DNA from: Petropleomorpha daqingensis
GTDB lineage: Bacteria > Actinomycetota > Actinomycetes > Mycobacteriales > Geodermatophilaceae
DNA length: 64,000 nucleotides
Assembly (NCBI RefSeq): GCF_013408985.1
Contig: NZ_JACBZT010000001.1
Coordinates: forward strand, 1,488,001-1,552,000
Reading direction: 5' to 3'
A program made the translations under genes and the position numbers. This document shows, in pieces, positions 1-8,874 of this stretch (position 1 is the first letter of the stretch; the number at the start of each line of letters is the position of its first letter). Under the pieces are notes generated by a model. It was not told the DNA's origin, ran no database searches, and saw only the letters and a program-made list of their open reading frames with translations.

Positions 1-522
1 GCCCTGGTCGAGCCGGGCTCGACCGTCCTGCTCGACGCCGGGACGACGACCGTGCACGTCGCCCGGGCCCTGCTCGACCGGGCGCCGCTGACGATCGCCA
101 CGCTGAGCCTGCCGGTGGCCGAGGCGCTGGCCGACCAGCCCGGCATCCGGCTGCTCGTGCTCGGCGGCGAGGTGCGCCCCGGCGAGCGCAGCCTGGCCGG
201 GCCGGTGACCGCGGCCGTGCTGGCGACGCTGTCCTTCGACGTCTTCGTGATGTCGATCGGCGGGATCACCGCGGCCGGCTGGTCGGAGTTCACGCTCGAG
301 GACGCCGCCGTGAAGCAGGCCGGGCTGCGGCAGGCGGCGCGCTCGTTCGTCGTCGCCGACGCCTCGAAGCTCGGCGTCCGGGCCTTCGCCCGGGTGGCCG
401 GGCTCGGCGCGGTGGAGCGGCTGGTCACCGACGCCAGCGCCCGCGACCCCCAACTGACCCCGGCGGCCCAGGACACCCTCGCCGCCCTGGAGAACGCCGA
501 CGTGGAGGTCACCACCGCATGA
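1..522 (+). CDS. DeoR/GlpR-family transcriptional regulator, C-terminal part (5' end outside window)
   Basis: The reading frame is open from base 1 and continues leftwards out of the window, so the N-terminal winged helix-turn-helix is missing. What remains is the DeoR sensor (DeoRC) domain, which in this family binds a phosphorylated sugar-type effector through a NagB-like fold. The typical LDAGTTT segment is visible at the very start (bases 31-51), followed by SLPVAEAL and LGGEVRPGERSLAGP and later SIGGI. The stop overlaps the next gene by 4 bases (ATGA), so the regulator heads an operon with a DUF4406-like protein and a Nudix hydrolase. The effector cannot be deduced. Confidence 0.88.
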   Translation, partial: ALVEPGSTVLLDAGTTTVHVARALLDRAPLTIATLSLPVAEALADQPGIRLLVLGGEVRPGERSLAGPVTAAVLATLSFDVFVMSIGGITAAGWSEFTLEDAAVKQAGLRQAARSFVVADASKLGVRAFARVAGLGAVERLVTDASARDPQLTPAAQDTLAALENADVEVTTA

Positions 523-878
523 GCCAGCTGATCCTGGTCGCCGGGCCGTATCGCAGCGGCACCGGCGACGACCCGGACAGGATCGCCGCCAACCACCGGC
601 GCATCCAGCAGGCCTGCCTGGAGCTCTTCCGTGCCGGGCACCTGGCGGTCAACGGTGAGGACGTCGCCCTCCCGCTGGCCGACCTCGCGGGCTCGACGCG
701 GGTCGGCGACACCGCGTTCGACGAGGTCTTCCACCCGGTGGGCCGGCGGCTGGTCGCCCGGGTCGACGCGGTGCTGCGGCTACCCGGCGCCTCGGCCGGC
801 TCCGACGAGATGGTCGAGCTGGCACGGGCCCGGGGGATCCCGGTCTACACCGACGTCGCCGAGGTCCCGGCGGCATGA
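519..878 (+). CDS. DUF4406/nucleoside deoxyribosyltransferase-like protein
   Basis: A 119-residue protein. It opens with a beta strand followed by AGPYRSG, then a helix (AANHRRIQQACLELFRAGH), and ends with a segment around GSDEMVELARARGIPVY. This layout resembles the small nucleoside 2-deoxyribosyltransferase-like/DUF4406 fold, in which an AGPY-type loop binds a nucleotide or nucleoside. The start is fixed by the 4-base overlap with the DeoR gene, and the stop overlaps the following Nudix gene by 4 bases, so all three are probably translationally coupled. A role in nucleotide or nucleoside-sugar salvage is inference from the neighbours. No catalytic assignment is safe. Confidence 0.7.
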   Translation: MSQLILVAGPYRSGTGDDPDRIAANHRRIQQACLELFRAGHLAVNGEDVALPLADLAGSTRVGDTAFDEVFHPVGRRLVARVDAVLRLPGASAGSDEMVELARARGIPVYTDVAEVPAA

Positions 879-1527
879 GCACCCCGGGCGTCGACGTCCC
901 CGATGCTCGCGGCCGGACCGGGCTGGACCGGGTCGGCCGCGACCTGACCGGCAACCCGGACGTCGTCGTCACCGACGTCGAGCTGCTGGCCGCCGGCTGG
1001 CACGTGCTGCGCCGGACGACCTTCGAGCAGCGCCACCGCGACGGCCGCTGGAGCACCGAGCAGCGGGAGACCTACGACCGCGGCAACGGGGCGACGATCC
1101 TGCTGTACGACCGCGGCCGCGCGACCGTGCTGCTCACCCGCCAGTTCCGCTTCCCGGTGTACGTCAACGGCCACCCGGACGGCATGCTCGTGGAGACCGC
1201 CGCCGGCCTGCTGGACGACGACGACCCGGAGACGGCGATCCGCCGGGAGGCCGCCGAGGAGCTCGGCGTGCAGGTCGGGCCGGTCGAGCTGGTCTTCGCG
1301 CCGTGGACCAGCCCGGGGTCGGTGACCGAGCGGCTGTACTGCTACGCCGCGCCCTGCACGCCGGCCGACCGCACCGGCGACGGCGGCGGGCTCGCGGAGG
1401 AGGGCGAGGACATCGAGGTCGTCGAGCTGCCCTTCGCGAAGGCCCTGGCCATGGTCGGCACGGGCGAGATCGCCGATGCCAAGACCATGCTCCTGCTGCA
1501 GTGGGCGGCGCTGTCCGGACCGTTCGC

Positions 1528-1549
<22 letters not shown>
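875..1549 (+). CDS. Nudix hydrolase, NudK/ADP-ribose pyrophosphatase-like
   Basis: A 224-residue Nudix protein. The Nudix box lies around residues 110-133 (AGLLDDDDPETAIRREAAEELG), with the REAAEELG metal-binding core. The ETAAGLLD...PE spacing resembles the NudK/YffH (GDP-mannose or ADP-ribose pyrophosphatase) subgroup, whose members hydrolyse nucleoside diphosphate sugars with Mg2+. The SPGSVTERLYCYAA segment after the box is also typical of that subgroup. It is the last gene of the deoR operon, with an ATGA overlap at its start. Its 3' end overlaps the convergent FAD monooxygenase gene by 22 bases. The exact substrate is not readable from sequence. Confidence 0.85.
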
Positions 1550-2727
<1,178 letters not shown>

Positions 2728-2785
2728 GCCGGTCAGCGTATGGTGTACGCATCGCACTACCAAGAGAGTGCTGGCAGATTCCGCG

Positions 2786-2797
2786 CTAGTGCACTAG
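2786..2797. promoter_or_regulatory. Palindromic operator 1 of the GntR-TetR regulator
   Basis: CTAGTGCACTAG is a perfect 12-base palindrome in the 110-base gap between the divergent FAD monooxygenase and GntR-TetR genes. It shares the TGCACTAG/CTAGTGCA words with a second palindrome 18 bases downstream. The position between divergent genes and the repetition make it a probable operator. Confidence 0.6.
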
Positions 2798-2814
2798 GGC
2801 ACTCCGACCGGCGG

Positions 2815-2826
2815 TGCACTAGTGCA
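2815..2826. promoter_or_regulatory. Palindromic operator 2 of the GntR-TetR regulator
   Basis: TGCACTAGTGCA is a perfect 12-base palindrome ending 11 bases before the ATG of the regulator and directly before its ribosome binding site (GAGGAGG). Binding here would block the regulator's own translation start or transcription, suggesting autoregulation. It is related to the palindrome at 2786. Confidence 0.6.
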
Positions 2827-2837
2827 GAGGAGGATCG

Positions 2838-3749
2838 ATGAGCCAGGACGGCGCACCGGCGTCCGCCCGGGTCGCCGCGGAGCTGCGCCGGCGGATCACC
2901 GCGGGCGAGCTGGCTCCCGGCGCTCGCGTGCCCTCGACGCGGGCGATCGTGCAGCGGTACGGGGTGGCGATGGCCACCGCGACCAAGGTGCTGACGACGC
3001 TGCAGCACGAGGGGCTGATCCGGACCGTCCCGGGTGTGGGCAGCGTCGTGGCCGGTGCGCCGGTGGAGCGTCCGGCGCGGCGGCGCAGCAGCTCCCCGGA
3101 GGGGGCGCTCGGCGTCGCCGCGATCGTCGCTGCCGGGACCGTCGTCGCGGACGCCGAGGGCCTCGCCGCGCTCTCGATGCGCCGGGTCGCCGCCGAGCTG
3201 GACGCGGCCCCGATGTCGCTGTACCGGCACGTGCGGGACAAGGACGAGCTGCTCCTGCAGATGATGGACGCCGCGATCTCCGAGGTGGCGCTGCCCGAGC
3301 CCCCGGCCGACTGGCGGGAGGGTCTGGAGATCGCCGCCCGCGCGTTGTGGACCGGCTTCCGCCGGCACCCGTGGCTGCCCGCCGCGCTGTCGTTGACCCG
3401 CCCGCAGCTGCTCCCGGGCGCGCTGGAGTACAGCGAGTGGGTGCTCGGCGTCCTGACCCGGGCCGGCTGGGACCCGCTGACCACGTTCACCACGCACCTG
3501 ACCGTGTTCACGTTCGTCCGCGGGCTGGCGATGAACCTCGAGCTGGAGTCCGAGGCCGAGGCGGCCAGCGGGCTCACGGACGACGAGTGGATGAGCGGTC
3601 AGGAGCAGGCGCTAGCGGCCCTCGTCGCCGACGGTCGGCACCCGAACTTCACGCACGTGCTCAGCGGCATGGACTTCGACATGGACCTCGACGCCCTGTT
3701 CGAGTTCGGCCTGCAGCGCCTCCTCGCCGGGATCGCGGCTACCGGCTGA
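2838..3749 (+). CDS. GntR-TetR fusion transcriptional regulator
   Basis: A 303-residue protein with two DNA-binding modules. Residues about 8-72 form a GntR-type winged helix (VAAELRRRITAGELAPGARVPSTRAI... then TATKVLTTLQHEGLIRTVPGVGSVV). After a short basic linker, residues about 98-150 form a TetR helix-turn-helix (LSMRRVAAELDAAPMSLYRHVRDKDELL) followed by a helical TetR ligand-binding domain to the C-terminus. The start has a strong GAGGAGG ribosome binding site. Such fusions are known in actinobacteria and usually sit divergent from an oxidoreductase or efflux gene, as here. The two palindromes upstream are likely targets. The 3' end overlaps the convergent acetoacetyl-CoA synthetase gene by 11 bases. 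Confidence 0.88.
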   Translation: MSQDGAPASARVAAELRRRITAGELAPGARVPSTRAIVQRYGVAMATATKVLTTLQHEGLIRTVPGVGSVVAGAPVERPARRRSSSPEGALGVAAIVAAGTVVADAEGLAALSMRRVAAELDAAPMSLYRHVRDKDELLLQMMDAAISEVALPEPPADWREGLEIAARALWTGFRRHPWLPAALSLTRPQLLPGALEYSEWVLGVLTRAGWDPLTTFTTHLTVFTFVRGLAMNLELESEAEAASGLTDDEWMSGQEQALAALVADGRHPNFTHVLSGMDFDMDLDALFEFGLQRLLAGIAATG

Positions 3750-5712
3750 CCCCGCGGCGGCGGGCCAGGTCGAGGAAGTGGTCGACCAGGGAGGCGTCGT
3801 CCACGGCGCCCCGGTTGACCGCCTTGGCCGGGTCCACGCCCTGGAACAGCCGCTTGAGCGGCACCTCCAGCCGCTTGCCGGTGCGGGTGTGCGGCACTCC
3901 GGGGACGGCGATCACCTCGTCGGGCACGTGCCGCGGGCTCGCCGTCGTCCGGATCGCCTGCGTGATCTCCGCGACCAGCGCGTCGGTGAGCTCCTCCCCC
4001 GGGGCGAGCTGCACGAACAGCGGCATCCAGTAGCCGCCGTCGGGCTGCTCCACCCCGAGGACGACGCAGTCGACCACCGCAGGGATCGTCTCGACGGCGG
4101 CGTAGATGTCCGCCGTCCCCATGCGCACGCCGCCGCGGTTGAGCGTGGAGTCCGAGCGGCCGGTGATCAGGCAGGTGCCGCGGTCGGTGATCTCCAGCCA
4201 GTCGCCGTGCCGCCAGACGCCGGGCCACGGGTCGAAGTACGACTCCAGGTACCGCTGGTCCCCCGGGTCGCGCCAGAACGACAGGGGCATCGACGGCATC
4301 GGCCCGGTGATCACCAGCTCGCCCAGCTCGCCGACGACGGGCCGCCCGTCCTCGTCCCACGCCGCCGCCGCGACGCCCAGCATCGGCCGCTGCAGCTCGC
4401 CGGCGGTCACCGGCAGCAGCGAGGTGGCGCCGATGAAGCCGGTGGCGACGTCGGTGCCGCCCGACAGCGAGCCGAGGAAGACATCCGGCTTCACCGCGTC
4501 GTACACCCAGCGGAAGGACGCCGCCGGCAACGGCGACCCGGTGACCCCGATCGAGCGCACGGTCGACAGGTCGTGCGTCTCCCCCGGCCGCACGCCCGCC
4601 TTCTCGGCGGCCATCAGGTACCCGGGGCTGGTGCCCAGGTAGGTGATCCCGGTGCGCTCGGCGAGGGCGAACTGCGCACCGGCCGACGGGTACGCCGGGG
4701 CGCCGTCGTAGACCACCACGGTCGCGCCGGACAGCAGCGCCGAGGTCGAGATGTTCCACATGATCCAGGCGGTCGAGCTGTACCAGAACAGCCGGTCGCC
4801 GCGGCCGACGTCCATGTGCAGGGCCGCCTGCTTGACCTGCTCGAGCACCACGCCGCCGTGCCCGTGCACGATCCCCTTGGGCAGCCCGGTCGTGCCCGAC
4901 GAGTAGACGATCCACAGCGGGTGGTCGAAGGGCAGCTGCTCGAACACCGGCTCGGTCGGTTCGGCGATCGCGTCGGCCCAGGGGAGCGCGCCGTCGGGGA
5001 CCTCGTCGGGGTGCAGCCTGGGGACGGCGATCGTCGTCCGGACGGTGGGCAGGTTCTCGCGCAGCTGCGCAACCACGTCGCGCCGGTCGTGGGCCTTGCC
5101 GTTGAAGCGGTAGCCGTCGACGGCGACCAGGACGACGGGTTCGATCTGGGCGAACCGGTCGAGGACGGCGCGGGTGCCGAAGTCCGGCGCGCAGGAGGCC
5201 CACACCGCGCCGATCGACGCCGCGCCGAGGAACGCCACGACCGCCTCGGGCACGTTCGGCAGGTAGCCGGCCACCCGGTCGCCGGGCCGGACGCCCAGCC
5301 GGCGCAGCGTCGCGGCGAACGCGCCGACCTGCCCGCGCAGCTGCGACCACGAAACCTCGACCGGCTCGGTGTCCTCGGCGACGACGACCAGCGCGGGGTG
5401 CTCGTCGTCCCAGCCCAGGGCGCGCTCGGCGTAGTTCAGCGTCGTCCCGGGGAACCACTCGGCGCCGGGCATCCGGCGCTGCCCGAGCACGCGGTCGTCG
5501 GGAACGCCCGGCAGCACACCGGTCCACGCGGCGACGTCGGCCCAGAACTGCTCGAGGTGCTCGGTCGACCAGCGCCAGAGCGCGTCGTAGTCGGGCGGGT
5601 CGCCGAAATCTAGGCCACGCCGCTCGCGCACCCACCGGGCGAACGCGGCGACACGGGTCGCGCGGGCCGACTCGGGCGTCGGTGTCCAGAGCACCTCGGG
5701 CGCATCGTTCAC
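3739..5712 (-). CDS. Acetoacetate--CoA ligase (acetoacetyl-CoA synthetase)
   Basis: A 657-residue ANL-superfamily adenylating enzyme that activates acetoacetate to acetoacetyl-CoA with ATP in the cytosol, in ketone body or polyhydroxybutyrate metabolism. The N-terminal acetyl-CoA synthetase-like cap (WTPTPESARATRVAAFARWV... LDFGDPPDYDALWRWSTEHLEQFW) is typical of acetoacetyl-CoA synthetases. The phosphate-binding loop YSSGTTGLPKG is near residues 269-279, GTDVATGF lies near the middle, and the C-terminal RTGKRLEVPLKRL with the acyl-adenylate lysine is near residue 611. The length matches the family (about 650). It is a single gene between convergent and divergent neighbours, so it is probably transcribed alone. 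Confidence 0.93.
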   Translation of the reverse strand: MNDAPEVLWTPTPESARATRVAAFARWVRERRGLDFGDPPDYDALWRWSTEHLEQFWADVAAWTGVLPGVPDDRVLGQRRMPGAEWFPGTTLNYAERALGWDDEHPALVVVAEDTEPVEVSWSQLRGQVGAFAATLRRLGVRPGDRVAGYLPNVPEAVVAFLGAASIGAVWASCAPDFGTRAVLDRFAQIEPVVLVAVDGYRFNGKAHDRRDVVAQLRENLPTVRTTIAVPRLHPDEVPDGALPWADAIAEPTEPVFEQLPFDHPLWIVYSSGTTGLPKGIVHGHGGVVLEQVKQAALHMDVGRGDRLFWYSSTAWIMWNISTSALLSGATVVVYDGAPAYPSAGAQFALAERTGITYLGTSPGYLMAAEKAGVRPGETHDLSTVRSIGVTGSPLPAASFRWVYDAVKPDVFLGSLSGGTDVATGFIGATSLLPVTAGELQRPMLGVAAAAWDEDGRPVVGELGELVITGPMPSMPLSFWRDPGDQRYLESYFDPWPGVWRHGDWLEITDRGTCLITGRSDSTLNRGGVRMGTADIYAAVETIPAVVDCVVLGVEQPDGGYWMPLFVQLAPGEELTDALVAEITQAIRTTASPRHVPDEVIAVPGVPHTRTGKRLEVPLKRLFQGVDPAKAVNRGAVDDASLVDHFLDLARRRGVSR

Positions 5713-5765
5713 GTCCGCACGATGCCATCATGTGCACCCACCGCGTCACGCGAGGAGAGCCGTCC

Positions 5766-6158
5766 GTGTCCGAGCAGCGCAACGTGCTGGGCGGCGAGCT
5801 GGAGCCCTGCGGCACCGACCCGCTCACCGGTTTCTACCGCGACGGGCTGTGCGCCAGCGGGCCGGAGGACGTCGGCAGCCACACGGTCTGCACCGTCGTC
5901 TCGGCGGAGTTCCTGGAGATGCAGCGGGAGCTCGGCAACGACCTGACCACCCCGCGGCCGGAGTTCGCCTTCCCGGGGCTGCGGCCGGGCGACCGCTGGT
6001 GCGTCGTCGCCGTGCGGTGGCTGCAGGCCTACCAGGCAGGGGTCGCGGCGGGCGTCGTCCTGGCGGCGACCAACGTCCGCGCCCTGGAGGTGGTGCCGCT
6101 GGAGGCGCTGCGCCAGCACGCCGTCGACGTCCCGGACGACGTCAGCGGCCTGGAATGA
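5766..6158 (+). CDS. DUF2237 family protein
   Basis: A 130-residue protein recognised by its N-terminal signature NVLGGELEPCGTDPLTGFYRDG and by GDRWCVVAVRWLQAYQAG near the middle, both typical of DUF2237. The GTG at 5766 is chosen because a purine-rich GAGGAGAG precedes it and the conserved region starts four residues later; an ATG at 5730 would also be in frame. The biochemical function of DUF2237 is not established. Three cysteines in the N-terminal half (CGTDP, LCASG, HTVCTV) could matter. The start lies close to the divergent acetoacetyl-CoA synthetase start (5712), so the two share a short promoter region. Confidence 0.8.
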   Translation: MSEQRNVLGGELEPCGTDPLTGFYRDGLCASGPEDVGSHTVCTVVSAEFLEMQRELGNDLTTPRPEFAFPGLRPGDRWCVVAVRWLQAYQAGVAAGVVLAATNVRALEVVPLEALRQHAVDVPDDVSGLE

Positions 6159-6186
6159 ACCTGCGTGCCCGCGCGCTGGCGCGGGC

Positions 6187-6678
6187 ATGAGCGATCTCCT
6201 CGACGCGCCCGTGACGACGCTGCAGGGCGAGCAGACCACCTTCGGCGCACTCACCGGCGGCAGGCCGGCGCTGGTGGTCAACGTGGCCAGCCGCTGCGGG
6301 CTCACCCCGCAGTACTCGCAGCTGGAGGCGCTGCAGGAGGAGTACGGGCCGCGCGGGTTCACCGTCGTCGGTTTCCCGTGCAACCAGTTCATGGGCCAGG
6401 AGCCGGGCACCGCCGAGGAGATCGAGGCGTTCTGCTCGACCACCTACGGCGTCACCTTCCCGCTCACCGAGAAGACCGAGGTCAACGGCGCAGCGGCGCA
6501 CCCGGTCTACCAGCGGCTCACCGAGACCCCGGACGCCGGCGGGGAGGCCGGCGACGTGCAGTGGAACTTCGAGAAGTTCCTGGTCGACGGCGACGGCTCG
6601 GTGGTCGCGCGGTTCCGCCCGCGCACCCAGCCCGACGCCCCCGAGGTCCGGACGGCGATCGAGGCCCTCCTCCCCTGA
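6187..6678 (+). CDS. Glutathione peroxidase-family thiol peroxidase (cysteine type)
   Basis: A 163-residue thioredoxin-fold peroxidase. The family motifs are all present: NVASRCGLTPQY with the peroxidatic Cys37 (codon TGC, not selenocysteine TGA), FPCNQFMGQEP with Cys65 and Gln71, and WNFEKFLVD with the Trp and Asn of the catalytic tetrad. Cys83 (EAFCSTTYG) sits where the resolving cysteine of thioredoxin-dependent bacterial enzymes is found, so thioredoxin-like proteins rather than glutathione are the likely reductant. The role is detoxification of hydrogen or lipid peroxides in the cytosol. The gene is 28 bases after the DUF2237 gene and may be cotranscribed. Its stop codon is inside a strong hairpin. 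Confidence 0.93.
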   Translation: MSDLLDAPVTTLQGEQTTFGALTGGRPALVVNVASRCGLTPQYSQLEALQEEYGPRGFTVVGFPCNQFMGQEPGTAEEIEAFCSTTYGVTFPLTEKTEVNGAAAHPVYQRLTETPDAGGEAGDVQWNFEKFLVDGDGSVVARFRPRTQPDAPEVRTAIEALLP

Positions 6679-6725
6679 TGCGGAGTGCCACGGCGCGGAA
6701 CCCGCGTCCGTGGCACTCCGCATCA
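6676..6725. terminator. Bidirectional hairpin terminator containing both stop codons
   Basis: Two perfect 17-base arms (6676-6692 and 6709-6725; arm sequence TGATGCGGAGTGCCACG) surround a 16-base loop. The first three bases of the left arm are the TGA of the peroxidase, and the last three of the right arm are the TGA complement of the convergent amidase. There is no T-run, so this is a hairpin-only terminator by inference. Confidence 0.75.
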
Positions 6726-8105
6726 GCCCCCGTACGGCTCGGCGACCTCGACCGGCGGCAGCAGCGGCTCGATCGCCGCGGCGGTCGCCAGCAGGTCCGG
6801 CTCGTGGAACCGGCGGGTGACCAGCTGGATCCCGTTCGGCAGCGCCAGCCCGGGCAGGCCGAACAGGTTCACCCACATCACGCAGCGCATCCGCTGGAAC
6901 AGCGCGGCCGACGCCTCGACGCCGATGTGGTCGTCGAAGTCCAGCGGCGGCGTCGGCATGCCCACGACCGGCGCCACGACCAGCGGGTACTCCTCGAGGA
7001 ACCGCACCAGCCGGTCCTGCAGCGCGCGCCGCTCGAGCCAGGCCGCGCCGTAGCGGCGGACGTCCGGACCGAGGTCGAACAGCCCGAACATCTCGTCGAT
7101 GTGCACCCGCCCGCTCGCGAGCACCTGGGAGCCGACCTCCGGCAGCGTCACGTTGAGCAGGTCGGTGCCGATGATCTCCGCCCACACCTCCGGCGCCCGC
7201 CGCAGATCGGGGAAGACGGCCTCGACGACGTCGTGGCCCGCCTCCTGCAGGGCGACCACCGTGGCGTCCAGCCGCCGCTCGATCTCCGGCTCCAGCACCG
7301 CCCCGGTCTCGGTGCGCAGCACCGCCACCGGGAGCGGGTGCTCGCTGCGCACCAGCGGGGCCGGCACCGACACCGGGTCGTACGGGTGCGCGCCGGCGAT
7401 CACCTGAAGGACGGCGGCGAGGTCGGCCACCGACCGGCCGAAGGGGCCGAACGTGCCCATCGCGTCGACCGTCGTGCTCGACGGGAACGCCGGGATGACC
7501 GGCACGTTCGGCACGACGCCGGCGCTGGTCCGCAGCCCGTAGACGCCGCAGAAGCTCGCCGGCACCCGGATCGATCCCCCGAGGTCCTGACCGAGGGCCA
7601 CGGTCGCCAGCCCGGCCGCCACGTTCGCCGCGTCGCCGCCGGAGCTGCCGCCGGTCGACCGCGTGAGGTCGCGCGGGTTGCGGGAGGCACCGTACAGGCC
7701 GCTGATCGTGTTCCAGCGGATGCAGAGGTCCGGCACGTTGCCGTGCCCGATCACCAGGGCGCCGGCGTCCCGGAGCCGCGTGACGACGACGTCGTCGCCG
7801 TCGGCGATCCGGCCGGCGTGCACCGGCAGGCCGTCGGTCCGGCGCAGTCCCCGGACGGCGAAGCTGTCCTTGATCGACATCGGCACGCCGTCGAGCGGAC
7901 CGGCGAGCGCGCGCCCGTGCTGCGCGTCGGCCTTGCCCGCCTCCGCCAGCGCCTCCTCGGCCCGCACCTCGGCGAACGAGTTTGTCAGCGGGTTGACCCG
8001 CTGGATGCGGTCCAGGTGCGCGGCCACGATCTCCGCCCGGCTGGTCGCGCCGCCGGCGATCGCCGCCTGCAGCTCGGCGATGCTCGCCGTCCAGGGTTCG
8101 CCCAC
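6723..8105 (-). CDS. Amidase (amidase signature family)
   Basis: A 460-residue amidase-signature hydrolase. The Ser-cisSer-Lys triad is visible as Lys79 (MSIKDSF), the GGSSGGDAAN block at residues 152-161 with the cis-Ser, and nucleophile Ser178 in LGGSIRVPA. The enzyme should hydrolyse a carboxamide to acid and ammonia; the substrate is not predictable. The start is taken at GTG 8105, where the family alignment begins (TASIAELQAAIAGGATSRAEIVAAHL). A further upstream extension would cross the intergenic palindromes. It is divergent from a TetR gene and probably repressed by it. The stop lies in the hairpin shared with the peroxidase gene. Confidence 0.88.
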   Translation of the reverse strand: MGEPWTASIAELQAAIAGGATSRAEIVAAHLDRIQRVNPLTNSFAEVRAEEALAEAGKADAQHGRALAGPLDGVPMSIKDSFAVRGLRRTDGLPVHAGRIADGDDVVVTRLRDAGALVIGHGNVPDLCIRWNTISGLYGASRNPRDLTRSTGGSSGGDAANVAAGLATVALGQDLGGSIRVPASFCGVYGLRTSAGVVPNVPVIPAFPSSTTVDAMGTFGPFGRSVADLAAVLQVIAGAHPYDPVSVPAPLVRSEHPLPVAVLRTETGAVLEPEIERRLDATVVALQEAGHDVVEAVFPDLRRAPEVWAEIIGTDLLNVTLPEVGSQVLASGRVHIDEMFGLFDLGPDVRRYGAAWLERRALQDRLVRFLEEYPLVVAPVVGMPTPPLDFDDHIGVEASAALFQRMRCVMWVNLFGLPGLALPNGIQLVTRRFHEPDLLATAAAIEPLLPPVEVAEPYGG

Positions 8106-8108
8106 GGT

Positions 8109-8174
8109 GTCCCAGTCTGGGACCGGCCGCTCGGCAGGACGCCCAACCGGGAACGGCGACGGACTATCGTTCCC
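8109..8174. promoter_or_regulatory. Divergent promoter region with two inverted repeats (TetR operators?)
   Basis: The 96-base gap between the amidase and TetR genes holds GTCCCAG-T-CTGGGAC (8109-8123, perfect arms) right at the amidase start, and GGGAACG/CGTTCCC arms (8149-8155 and 8168-8174). Either could be the operator for the divergent TetR regulator. Confidence 0.5.
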
Positions 8175-8201
8175 GCTTCGGCGCCGTACGAGGGAGCCGC
8201 C

Positions 8202-8792
8202 GTGGTGCGCAGCGACGCAGAGGAGAACGTCCAGCGGTTGCTGCGGGCTGCGCGGGACGCGGTGGGGGAGGAGGGCGCCGGCGTCGGCGTCCGGTCGATC
8301 GCCGAGCGCGCCGGCGTGGGCGTGACCACGCTCTACCGGCACTTCGCCGACAAGGCGGCGCTGATCGACGGTGTCGCCGTGCACCGCTGGTCGACCATGC
8401 GGTCGCTCGCGGAGCGCCCGGTGCCGCCGGGCGGAACGCTGGCCCGGATCGTGCTGCTCCTCGACACCTTCACCCGGATGGTCTCGGCCGACGACCGGCT
8501 CATCGCCGGGGCGGGGTGGCAGGTCGGCCGGTCGCCCACGGCGGTCCTCGTGCCGGCCAAGGCGGGCTACGACGCGGCGCTGGCCGCGCTGTGGGCACGC
8601 GGTCAGGCCGAGGGCACCGTGCACCGGCGAGCCGATCCGCGCGACGCCATGGAGCTGGCCGGCTGCGTGCGCGACACCTCCCGGCGGCCGGCCCAGCTGC
8701 GGCTGCTGGTCGTCGGCCTGTGCGCCCGGCCCGAGGGCGGCGAGGCTCTGGTCGAGCAGATGCTGCGCCTGCCGGATCCCGCCTATCTGTGA
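8202..8792 (+). CDS. TetR/AcrR-family transcriptional regulator
   Basis: A 196-residue one-component repressor. The N-terminal helix-turn-helix reads GVGVRSIAERAGVGVTTLYRHFADKAALIDGV (residues about 28-60). The rest is a helical ligand-binding domain of the TetR_C type with KAGYDAALAALW in the middle. GTG 8202 is preceded by AGGGAG at good spacing; a second GTG at 8205 is an alternative. It is divergent from the amidase gene, and the two inverted repeats between them are the obvious binding candidates. The ligand is unknown; a substrate or product of the amidase would be a natural guess. Confidence 0.88.
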   Translation: MVRSDAEENVQRLLRAARDAVGEEGAGVGVRSIAERAGVGVTTLYRHFADKAALIDGVAVHRWSTMRSLAERPVPPGGTLARIVLLLDTFTRMVSADDRLIAGAGWQVGRSPTAVLVPAKAGYDAALAALWARGQAEGTVHRRADPRDAMELAGCVRDTSRRPAQLRLLVVGLCARPEGGEALVEQMLRLPDPAYL

Positions 8793-8874
8793 GCGCGCGA
8801 CGGGGTCGTTGCTCAGCGCGCCGTCCGGCTACGATCTACGTACCGAAAAGCGCGTCTGACGACTGGATCCGTAC

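Noticed and set aside
6187-6678. Selenocysteine in the glutathione peroxidase
   Set aside because: The catalytic codon is TGC; no in-frame TGA occurs before the stop.
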